A stretch of 63,008 bases of DNA. Origin: Fragilariopsis cylindrus CCMP1102 (Eukaryota; Bacillariophyta; Bacillariophyceae; Bacillariales; Bacillariaceae). Under the pieces are notes generated by a model. It had not been told where the DNA came from and searched no databases. It worked only from the letters and a program-made list of their open reading frames with translations. Location: the NCBI GenBank assembly GCA_900095095.1, contig FMBT01000531.1, positions 1-63,008 of the forward strand, in the 5' to 3' direction. A program made the translations under genes and the position numbers. Of this stretch, positions 12,161 to 22,400 are shown piece by piece; the first letter of the stretch is position 1; every line of letters starts with the position of its first letter.

Positions 12161-13159
12161 ACAATCCTGTTACAGTGTACAAGCGTGGATAAAAAATGAG
12201 ATTTTGAAAGTTTTTGAGCTCACTCTCCACGCACGCTTTTATGGTCTATTTTTCACCCGATAGCCCCCCCTGCGCGTTTGCCGTTGCACGGAGAAAGTAG
12301 GCTAGTCTCGTGCTGTAAATAAATTTTGACACCTGTGCGTGCCGCCGTAGACCCGGAATCTAAAAAAAGAAACGTCACGAATAAAAAAAAATCAAAAAAA
12401 GATCTTACGTACAGTAGTACGTACGTAGGGGTTCTGATTTAAGGTGTGTGTGTGTGTAGCTAGTGTGGATAAGGGAACCCGAGTCGAGTGAGTCGAGTCA
12501 TGTGTTTCTGTCGTGATACTACTACGGGTACGCCATAAATCTCTATTTTTAGTTATTTTGCCTGATGTTCTTGAATGTTCTTACTTTATGTCAGATTAGA
12601 TTTCATCTCTATCATCATCATCTGATCTGTTCTCTTTTGGCGCTTGGCGTTGCTTGCCTTCAACCTTCGACGACGATTTTTGATAAGTGAGTGAGCAAGT
12701 GAGCAAGTGAGTAAGCCTCTCTATGTCGTTGATAAGTGAAATATCTTCCTGTCGTTGCCACTAACTGCGCCTTCCTTCTACTGTATACTGTATTATTATA
12801 TGTTATCTTGACTTTCTTTTTGAAAGAAGATACACTGTATGGCGCTTTATTGGGTTAAAAAATGAACAACCAGAACAAACAACACAGATCGAAATTCCGC
12901 CATAATAGAGAACATAATTTTCTATAATAGTACTAGTGTTATCCTTCGGTTTCAAAAAGAAGATTAACAACAGATGCGAAATTCCGCAAAGATCTCGCCT
13001 CTGCTGCTATCCAACATAAAAAGTGTTGGTGTCGCCCATAATTTTACATTACAATATATTATAGTATATCCGTATTATCCACGTATACACATACTTCAGT
13101 AGTACTACGATTATAAAAACAAAAAAGCACAAGACAAAACAACAGAGAAACGAAACGAA
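12161..13159. other. Intergenic with a repeat fragment
   Basis: No gene is supported. The segment at about 12229-12310 (ACGCACGCTTTTAT, then GTTGCACGGAGAAAGTAG) resembles the right end of the element at 10820-11153 and its relatives. Two similar lines mention 'gaaattccgc' words (about 12893 and 12977), a diverged short duplication of roughly 40 bases. Confidence 0.35.
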
Positions 13160-13235
13160 ATGAAATTTTCACAATCAACCATTACAGCTGTTGCTGCTAC
13201 GTTATCATTGACATCATCGTCTACTGCTGTGTCAT

Positions 13236-13266
<31 letters not shown>

Positions 13267-13365
13267 GAGACGAGGAACCAACAAGGTTGAGGTTTTAGCA
13301 TCAATGTTAGCATCAGCATCAGCCTCAGTGGCTGTATCTTCTCTCCTACTCGAAATCCGTCACCG

Positions 13366-13398
<33 letters not shown>

Positions 13399-13691
13399 GA
13401 ATGCTATTAACTTAATACCCACGTGACGTATGTGGTTATGCTTCTCCTACTACTACATTAGAGGAGAAGGAAGAAGAATCGGACAACTCAATTGTTTCAG
13501 ATACTCCTGATGCTGACGCTGATCCTGATCCTGATCCTGATCCTGATCCTGATGCTAATACCAGTACAGAGAGTAGTACTGGTACCAGTAGTACAATTTA
13601 CGTATCAAGAACTAATACTAAAACGACCCTAGTGTTGTTTGTGGCTGCTGTTACATCTGCTCTGACCTTCATTGTTGCATCGATTTCGTAA
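13160..13691 (+). pseudogene. Broken small secreted/anchored Ser-Asp-Pro-rich protein
   Basis: An ATG at 13160 opens a typical signal peptide (MKFSQSTITAVAATLSLTSS) that meets a TAA at 13235-13237 within a Ser (TCA) run. The same frame continues after the stop through poly-Ser and a (CGT)n poly-Arg tract and stops at about 13427. From 13416, in another frame, comes YPRDVCGYASPTTTLEEKEE, then five Asp-Pro repeats, a Ser/Thr linker and a terminal hydrophobic segment (LVLFVAAVTSALTFIVASIS) ending in TAA at 13689-13691. Signal peptide plus terminal hydrophobic helix suggests a cell-surface protein, perhaps GPI-anchored. It needs one stop removed and one frame change, so it is either a pseudogene or hit by errors or a missed intron. 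The family is unknown. Confidence 0.45.
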
Positions 13692-14823
13692 TTGTTTGGA
13701 TTTAAATAAGCGAGTGCAGCAGATAATTATATCCTACAGTACTGTATCGTCCTAATTTCGATTCGTCCAACTGTTACATGCTGGATACGACACATATACA
13801 GACAAAGAATGAGATTGTCTAACTATGTAAGATATGGGTACTTTTATATGGTTGAATGAATAGTTAAATACATAATGAGTAAGGTAGCTGCTAATTTAAA
13901 ATGCAATCAATGCAACAACCACATCATCTTGGAAAAATTTTCCTTTCGTGTTTGGCTTCTTTTCTATAGTATGCTGTGTCTATTTTGTGTGTGTGTTTCG
14001 ATATCATTTCTAAAGCGTAGACTGATATTGCGACATTTTATCATTTTAATTTGTCCGACAATTAATTGTGTAGATTTTGCTAAGGTTCTCCGTCCTATTA
14101 ACGCGTGAAAGCCATAGTACGCTCGTTCACAATATCCGTTGCACGGAGGAAGTATTGTCTTTATTGAAAGTTCCGGTTTGATTCTTTCTTTTTTGCCGCT
14201 CCTCGCTCTACAATTGCACAGATTTGCACAGTATTATTAGACTTAAAAACAAATTGGAATGACAACTAATTTGATAATGGCAAGTTAGTGAGCGTTCGGA
14301 CTGGTTTCTTATGGTGTATGTTTTTGCATTCCTGTATGCCTTTTCCCGTATTGCTCCGGAAGTATCAAGATAAAGCTTATATTTACTATTTATTTCGCCA
14401 ACCAATGCTACAACTCTGCCATTAAGTATTAATTTTCACTAAAATTTCTTCGCTTCGCCCCTCTTCCACTTTGAATACAATTTTTTGTTGAGGACGCGTG
14501 AAAATTAAACGTGCATTGACCATGAGCTCAGCTACCATACTGAATACTGTATGCGAACTTTGAAGCAGGACCATACTGTTTGTGATAAGTTCGTAGCGGT
14601 ACATAGTAACGGCAAATTTCATTATCTTTCTTGGATTTTTAAATTTATCTTCAGTATTTACATCAAATCGAGTTTTCTTTTTATGCTCAATCATTATCGC
14701 ATCTTTTTTTATTACCTGGTAAAATCTTTACTAACTTATCGAAAATAAAACAAACGGAATCCGCTCAATCATTCTGACCAGCTACAATCATTTTTATTCC
14801 AAGGACAGTTCATCCTTTCCATC
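13692..14823. other. Intergenic, no gene supported
   Basis: Several 60-90-codon frames exist on both strands with no recognisable domain. GTTGCACGGAGGAAGTATTG near 14133 matches the end of the repeat family seen at 10820-11153. Confidence 0.35.
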
Positions 14824-15789
14824 ATGGCCCACCAGGTAAGAAGATCGTGTGATACGTCTACGACAACGTCTACGACAACGTCTACAACCCAACAGGCAAA
14901 GAAGAAGAAGAACAACAAGAAGAAGAAGAGATCTGTACGTGTAGTGCGATTCGATGTGAAAGTCATGGTAAAACGTACCCTACATATCAAGAACTATACA
15001 CAACAAGAGATTGAAGCGTCATGGTTTACTCCTATAGAATACGATAATATCAAAAAGAGATTGTTCATGATATTGGATTTCATGCAGCTTATTACAAGCA
15101 GTAATTCTTTCGCTAAGAACAAGAATCGTCGTACTACCAGCAGCTCTACGTCGTCGTCGTTCACGCCGCCACCAGCATCGCCAACGATGGCATCATACTG
15201 TGTAAGAGGTCTTGAAAATGTATGTTTAAACTATGGAATGAAGCATTCAACACGTATACGTCGTCGAAATGCTGTCTATGCTGTCTTCGACGAACAAGAT
15301 CGTCAGATCAAGAAAGCTGTTCTACATGAATTACATCAGAAGCAGCAACAGCCCTCACAACACCAAGAACATCATCATGATGACAGCAAGTTTTTTGTTT
15401 ATGACGATGCAAGGATCAGAGACGTGTATAGGAACCATACGCGTACTTCTGAGGATATTGCTATATCTATGGGACGCATCGATGCAGAAATATTAATGTC
15501 GTCAACAGTATCATCATCGTTGAAAACGATAACAGCTGCTGCAATGGCAATGGCAATATTAGAGGACAACAGCGACAACAAAATGACAGATCCGTTCTCC
15601 CCTTCCTCTTCTTCTTTTGAGTTGGAGACTATCGTCACTACACAATATAACAGTAAAGATCTGTTTTCCGCTAACAAAGATAAGACTTGGAATTTCACTA
15701 CTACATGCACTGCTGCTACTACTAAAGACGACGTACATCAGTTATCGAACAAGTGTACTGCTGATCTTATCTGTGATACAACACTATAA
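14824..15789 (+). CDS. Conserved diatom-type hypothetical protein
   Basis: Single-exon protein of 321 residues. A basic, Lys-rich start leads to VRFDVKVMVKRTLHIKNYTQ and EIEASWFTPIEYDNIKKRL. That pattern (a beta-like V.F....V strand, HI.NYT..EI.ASW, EY..I) is one I associate with a large, uncharacterised family in diatom genomes. Further along, YCVRGLENVC and AVYAVFDEQDRQIKKAVLHE also fit that family (RGLE, LDEQ-like). The rest is Ser/Thr/His/Gln-rich and ends without a domain. There is no signal peptide and no membrane helix, so a cytosolic or nuclear location is likely. A 5' splice-like word (CAG GTAAGAAG) follows the fourth codon, but reading through gives the intact family domain, so I keep it as one exon. 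The function is unknown. Confidence 0.65.
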   Translation: MAHQVRRSCDTSTTTSTTTSTTQQAKKKKNNKKKKRSVRVVRFDVKVMVKRTLHIKNYTQQEIEASWFTPIEYDNIKKRLFMILDFMQLITSSNSFAKNKNRRTTSSSTSSSFTPPPASPTMASYCVRGLENVCLNYGMKHSTRIRRRNAVYAVFDEQDRQIKKAVLHELHQKQQQPSQHQEHHHDDSKFFVYDDARIRDVYRNHTRTSEDIAISMGRIDAEILMSSTVSSSLKTITAAAMAMAILEDNSDNKMTDPFSPSSSSFELETIVTTQYNSKDLFSANKDKTWNFTTTCTAATTKDDVHQLSNKCTADLICDTTL

Positions 15790-17166
15790 CAAATCTTGAA
15801 TAAGGAAAGAAAAGTAGAAAAATCCATCTTAATAGTTAAATCCAAATCTATTATAACTAAAATGAGTAGATATATATTTCAAATTAGAAAAGTTTCGTCG
15901 TACTTTCAAGTTTTATATCTACACGGTAGCCTATCTCTTAGCCTCGTATAAACTACACAAGTGCAGTAACGTAACATGTTTAATGGTAGCCCATCAAAGC
16001 TATCTGGTTCTCGTGGAGGTTCGTTCACCCTATTGCTCATTCATTTCCATCGATGGTATGGCATAGGAACTTACTGTTTGATCCGAAAGACGTAGTGATG
16101 TGTTATATTATCGATTAGAATGCTGTGCCGCATGTTTTCTACGGTATTGTTTCTTTTACGTTCTTTACGAGCATTGAAAATGACGTTTGTTATAGATCTC
16201 CACAAATTATATATAACTGCGATCCTACTATGCATCTGTACATGATAGTGAATCGATTAATTGGAACGTTGTATACGCGATTTGTTTTGTTTCTTCTTCT
16301 TTTACACCATAACACATAAAACGAGATGACGATAATTACTAAATAAGAGATGACGTATATAAGCAGATGAAAAAAAAGTGATGCATTATTAAATTTTAGT
16401 ATTTATTTGAGATTTGAGGGCACCTAGAGAGAATGACATTATTAGTTTACATATCATCTTCAATATTTTATATTTAAAAGAAAAAATGTTGTGAGCGAAG
16501 CATTTTCGACGCTAGAAAATAATAATATTCTAAACATAGAGGTGTGCATACAAAAATGTCAATGGTTTAGTAGGCCAAACAGTACTATAAGTACCGTAGG
16601 AGAGAGGTTCATTATTAAAAAAATAAACAACTAACGTGCAGCTGTTAAATAAAAATAAGAACGTCCAGTACCAGTACATTATGTACGCCTTCCGTTCCGG
16701 AGCTGAAATAGTTCTTCTGGTTGCGTACAGTACTGTAGTTGGTGTGCTTGTTTTGTCGTCCAATCAATCAATCATTATTTTAATTTTAATTTTTTTTAAT
16801 GAATCCCTCCCTTCCTTTCCGACGAACGACTGACGGCATTCATGTTTTATAATATAATATTATCTTAATCTTCACGAGACACCGAACGCCAACGAATACT
16901 ATTCACAACAATACAGGCAACGAACAAACAAGCAACCGGGCAAAGCAAAAAGCAACAAGAACGACAAACGACCAGTACTTACTGTAGCAGTAAACCCAAC
17001 CCAGGAATACTACTAAGCAAACCAAGCAAAGCACGCAGGTATACGAACGACCCTTTAGCAACTACTGCAAAGAGTCAAAGTCCAAGTCAACCGAATAGAA
17101 TAGAATAGAATCAAGTCAAAGCTGAACGAACGAACGAATTTGAATTTGTAGCTACAATTATAAATA
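15790..17166. other. Intergenic / 5' leader of the RMT2-like gene
   Basis: No gene is supported. The last 200 bases are A/C-rich and resemble a transcribed leader (many CAACGAAC words). Nothing else is seen. Confidence 0.35.
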
Positions 17167-18588
17167 ATGGAGTCGTCTAGTCCTACTGATACCACACCAC
17201 AAGCAATAACTAATGAGAATGTACATCTAATGTTAACTGCATGTCAACAAGGTGATATACCAACAATACAACGTCTTACAAGTATAAATAAATTATATTG
17301 TTGTCAACAAGATAATGAAACAGGATTATCACCATTAATGATTGCCTCTCAATCCAAAATTAATGGCAATGGCAATGGCAAAGGCAAACAAGGCAATATA
17401 GAATTAGTGCAATTTTTATTACAGGAAGGGAATGCACCATGGAATGCAGTATGTCGTTTGAAAAATAAATGTGCTGGTGATTATGCCACCGATTCTGAAA
17501 ATTGGGATATTGTAAATCTGTTAGTAGAGTGGGGTACAAGAGCAGAATTAATATTAGGTACATTACATAAACAATTATTAAGTAAACAACAACAACAAGG
17601 TCAAGAAGAAGTTGAAAATGATCGTCAAAGACAAAAACCAAGCAGCATTCCTGTAGAAGAACAATCCTCCACCAAAACAGATTATTTACAACATAAATTA
17701 ACCTACAGTACAGATAATTCGACATTAATTGATGAAGATAATGATGCTGTTATGATGGAATGGGAACGACCAATAATGAAATGTCATGCACAAATTCTAT
17801 TAGAAGACTGCCTGAAACAAGGTGAATATAAACAACGTCGTGTATTGAATGTTGGATTTGGATTAGGGATTATTGATACCATACTACAAGAGGATTATCA
17901 ACCACACGTACATTATATTATCGAAGCACATCCAGATGTCTATAACAAAATGATATCAGATGGTTGGGATAAAAAACCAGGTGTGGTGATTTGTTATGGG
18001 AAATGGCAAGATATATTACCTAAGCTTCGTAGTGAACAATATCAACAACAATCGAATACTATTGATGGTAGTAGTGGTGAATTAGAATTTGATGGTATAT
18101 TTTTTGATACCTATGCCGAACATTCTTATGATATGGAAAATTTTCATCAACAAATTACCATGAATACATCTCAAGGTGATAAATCAAGTTTGTTATCAAG
18201 ACCACATGGTGTCTATTCATTCTTTAACGGGTTAGCACCAGATAATTTATTTTTTCATGGTGTAGCATGTAATGTTGTGAAACTTCAATTATCAACTTTG
18301 GGGTTAGATACTGATTTTTTAACCTGTCAAATGACTGCACCATCATCTACAAAAAATTCACATAACAACAATGCAACATGGGATGGTATACGTCGTAAAT
18401 ATTGGCATGGTCGGGATGTCTATTATTTACCAAAAGCGACATGGAATTCTATATTTATTGGACGTAAAACAAAAAATAGGATGTCATCCTCTTCAGAAGG
18501 AGATAATAATGATAACGATAACGATAACGACGCGATGATGATGATGACAGACGATAATGAGAATGATAATAAACGTCAACGAAGATAA
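17167..18588 (+). CDS. RMT2: Protein arginine N-methyltransferase 2-like (RMT2)
   Basis: Single-exon protein of 473 residues. Yeast Rmt2 has about 410; the extra length is Gln/Asn/Asp-rich. The N-terminal 125 residues resemble ankyrin-type repeats (MLTACQQGDIPTIQRLTS, GLSPLMIASQ, NIELVQFLLQEGNAPWNAV), as in Rmt2. After a linker come the SAM-binding core RRVLNVGFGLGIIDTIL, the acidic post-I strand HYIIEAHPDVYNKM, then GKWQDILPKL, FDGIFFDTYAEHSYDM, and PHGVYSFFNGLAPDNLFFH. The family methylates the delta nitrogen of an arginine in ribosomal protein L12 (yeast) using SAM, and belongs to the GAMT-like group. The acidic tail (Asn-Asp repeats) is a local addition. The frame is intact. The location is probably cytosol or nucleus. 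Confidence 0.85.
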   Translation: MESSSPTDTTPQAITNENVHLMLTACQQGDIPTIQRLTSINKLYCCQQDNETGLSPLMIASQSKINGNGNGKGKQGNIELVQFLLQEGNAPWNAVCRLKNKCAGDYATDSENWDIVNLLVEWGTRAELILGTLHKQLLSKQQQQGQEEVENDRQRQKPSSIPVEEQSSTKTDYLQHKLTYSTDNSTLIDEDNDAVMMEWERPIMKCHAQILLEDCLKQGEYKQRRVLNVGFGLGIIDTILQEDYQPHVHYIIEAHPDVYNKMISDGWDKKPGVVICYGKWQDILPKLRSEQYQQQSNTIDGSSGELEFDGIFFDTYAEHSYDMENFHQQITMNTSQGDKSSLLSRPHGVYSFFNGLAPDNLFFHGVACNVVKLQLSTLGLDTDFLTCQMTAPSSTKNSHNNNATWDGIRRKYWHGRDVYYLPKATWNSIFIGRKTKNRMSSSSEGDNNDNDNDNDAMMMMTDDNENDNKRQRR

Positions 18589-19426
18589 GAAGATAGAAAG
18601 AATATTGCAGCAATTGAAGAAAGTGGTGGTGGTGGTGGTGGTGGTGGTGGCGCAACGTCCACGTCTCCTTCAGTGTGGTATGATTACAGTATTAATAGAT
18701 AAGACTATCAAGCCAACAATGATCGCTGAATTGATCCTTCCATAGAATTTAAATTATTTGAGTGAATGAAAGAAATACTACATTGACAACACACAAAACA
18801 AAGTGTATGTGTAGCTTTTACAGAACAAATGAGAAGTAGGAATCGCCAAACAAACAAAGATTCAACAACAAAGAATTAGATGAATAGCAAATTCGATAGA
18901 ACATCTTTCTCGTCTTTAGATGTACCTGTAGCCGTTTTTTACGCTTCTGTTGACTAGTTGTTGTTTTCGGTACAAAGTATCTTCTTCTATAGTTAAAATA
19001 AAGATAAAATTAGTAAAGTGGTGTTTCTAGATTCTATTCTACTCCCGTTGACGTGTTGTTGTTATTTTCGGTACAAATGCATTTCCTCTGTGATTGTATT
19101 ACCGTTGCTATTGATAGGTGAAATGAAGATTAAGGTAACATTTTGGTGTTTGTTGTTTCTATACTGGTTCCGTTGGCTTCTTGGTTGTTGTTTTCGGTAC
19201 AAATTCTTTTATTCTGTGATCGTATTGCTGTTGCTATTGATGTTTGTGGTGTTACTTTTGCTGCTCGTCTGATGCGCTTTCGGTCGTCTCTCATAGATTG
19301 GGAAATGCGCTTTCTGTTGTTTTAAAAAGATCAAAAAAGACAATCAAAACAGCAATTATTAGGAATGTATGTATTTCTTATGACAAAAGACACGATGTAG
19401 CTAAATCAACGACAAGTGAATGTTGC
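18589..19426. repeat. 3' intergenic region with a tandem repeat (3 copies)
   Basis: TTCGGTACAAA recurs at 18966, 19067 and 19193, each within a longer, imperfectly conserved unit of about 100-126 bp (also sharing TGTGAT.GTATT and GTTGCTATTGAT). It lies between the convergent ends of two genes. A (GGT)n run at 18624-18650 lies upstream. Confidence 0.6.
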
Positions 19427-22400
19427 TTACCGTAATTCTGATCGATGATGATAGTTTTTTTTATCTATTGGATCCATGTAAGAGTACCACCCGAATGATT
19501 TGTCGTAGATAGCAAATAGATATTTTTTAGACGCTTCATCTATAATATTCTCTAGCCATTCACCTACAGCCGGTTGTTTTCTTGGCGGTATGGCTCTTAA
19601 TGAACACGGTTTCTGATTGTGAGAATTAGCGAGTTTCGTCTCGCGTTGTTTAACACCAATCCATTCAATATCCACCGTTTCGCTTTCTTCATCACGTTCG
19701 CATTGTCTTCGTTTTAAATATTCACGAAATTCAACATTTGCTGGATACTGAAAACAGTTTCGATCACCAAATATGATACAATTTAATTGAGGACATTCTG
19801 AACCGGGACAAAAATGTGTCTGCGATGGCACTAATAGTGATGATGTTGTTGATAATGCTACCATTGCTGATTCCGATAACAACATTTCTTTTGATATATA
19901 ATACTGGACTTTACCAACAATCCCACTGTAACAAGTTAGACGTTTTTCACGGAATTTATCCATAGATGTTCTCGCTTTGAAGAATTTTACTAACATCTTG
20001 TTGTTTGAAGGAATATGTTCCAGAAAAATGCCAAACCGCTTCAAAAATACGTCCAAATCCAATTTTGAATATGTACCTTCATTGATCCTAAATTTGGCCA
20101 CCTCACTCGATTTATAGGTAGTATTGATTTCATTACTATTGGTTTTGTCTTCAGTTTTATCATCGTCATCTGGTACATTATCTTCTATGTCAGAGGTATC
20201 ATTATTATCGTACACCCGTCCAGATAGTCCAGAAGCAGTGCCTGTGTCAGCGGGGATGAAGGCTTCAATATCCAAAAACCGAATAGGACTGCATTCGATC
20301 ATCTTCTTGTATAAAGGGGTGTTTTTTCTTACTTCAATGGCTTCGTTACCATTAGCACTACACATACTAGCAGCAGTGATACTTCCAGGACCACTAATAA
20401 CTTCACTCGGCGCAATAGCGCTTACGTTGTTACCATCATCAGCAGCAATAGTAATAGCGCCAGCTTCATCAGAATATTTTGGTGTGGAAGAGAATGACAA
20501 CGAGATACCACCGTAGATTTGAGTGCATTCGTCCTCACTCATAACGCTGTATCTTAAATAGGTCTCCACTCGAATCCGTTCGATTATCGTTACGCAATTT
20601 TTACTAGCTTTATCTTGGTTGCTTGTTGCAGTTGATGGTCTACCTTCTTCTTCTAGTAGTGCCGCTGTATGTGTGTTTTCTTGGGAAAGCCATGACGATG
20701 TAGCCGACGGCATGCTGATGCTCTGTAAATAATTATTCAATGGCACAGTTGCATTGGTATCACAACTAAAAACTATCCTTCGACCTAAAACTTTATCACG
20801 GGATGACAATAACTTCATTTCTCCGCTCTTCATAAACTTTATCTATAAATTAAATTTAAAAAATTAGAACAAAGTAAAGAACGTAATGAAAAAGGGTACA
20901 CATACAAAGCAACAAATTATAGACATATGATTGTTAACATACCTCAGGTTTCGTTAGATCACTGACATATAATGGTCGTAATAATGCAACGTCACCAAAT
21001 AAAAATCTTATAAAATTTAAATTTTTACAGAAACGTAGTGCAGCTTTTTTGGCATCAAATAATTCAGTACGAAGAAAGATTAATTTAAATTCTTTCGACG
21101 CAACATAATTGCTATTAAGGACGCTTGTTGCATATGTATACGATGCTGTTACCGTCGACACATCAGTGCTACCCGCCTGAAGACCTTGGGTTATATTAGT
21201 TTTTGCAATTTTTGCATTAGCTTTCGCAGCTTCAGCAATCTTGGCAACATTGTTTGCTGATAATAAAGGAGGAAGAATATGTAGTGAGATATAATTGTTC
21301 AGATGATATTGGTATTTGATTTGACTTGATTCGATTCGATCACAACGACGAAAACGAAAACGACGATAAAAGATAGATAAAATGCGCATGTACTTACCAT
21401 TAGCAACAATATTAGCAGCAATCGCATTAACGATTGGATTGGGATTGTTGGCAGCAGCAGCAGATACTGCAGCAGAACCATTATTTCGTGCCGATATATT
21501 AGCTAATTCTTTTAATTCATTACGTGATGAATGAACCAAATTTTGTATTTCAATATCCATTTGTGCTAAACCTAATCCTACCATTTCAGCCGTTACCTTT
21601 TCTGGCACACCAGCCTTACCAGAATCTTCCTTATCAATCTTAATTTTATTATAATTCCTATGTAAGATATCACATGCATCATTACTAAGTGGTGGGGGTT
21701 GATCGTCGTCGTCGTCGTCGTCGTCGTCACCGTCATCGTCTCCCAACTGCTTTATTTTTCGTTGTTGTGATCGCAAAAATGCAACCGCTTGCAACCGTTG
21801 TTGATTCTTAGTATGTGCTTCCTTATGTGTAGCAGGACTACTATTTTGTGGTATAATACCACTAGTAGCAGACATACTATTATTACTACTACTACTACTA
21901 CTACCAACAACTCCTCCTCCCATCTTTGCCGCTGCCGCTACCAACGCGAGTTGCCGTTGCTGATGTTGATGATGCTGCTGCTGTTGAGTAACTGCTGCTT
22001 GTGCAACCATAATATTACGTGTGTTATTCATAGCTCTCATTACCATTTGTTGTTGATGATTCTGTCCGGCAATAGCAGCAGCAGAAGCAGAAGCAGCAGC
22101 CAATTGTGATGCCATGCTATTATTGTTCATGCTGTGCATCTTCATCTTCATATTCATGTCCATGTTTCTGTTCCTGTTCCTGTTCATATTATTGGCTGCT
22201 GCTGGAGGACGAGCTGTGCCTTGCTGACGTTGAAGAACTTGTTGTTGTGCCTGCAAATGTGATTGCAAAGCTTGTGCTTGTGCTTGTGCTTGTAAAGCAG
22301 CTAAATTAGAAGTAGGAATAACAGGATTCATACCTTTAGTACTACCTAATTGAACTTGTTGCTGATGCTGTTGCTGATGCTGTTGCTGATGCTGTTGCTG

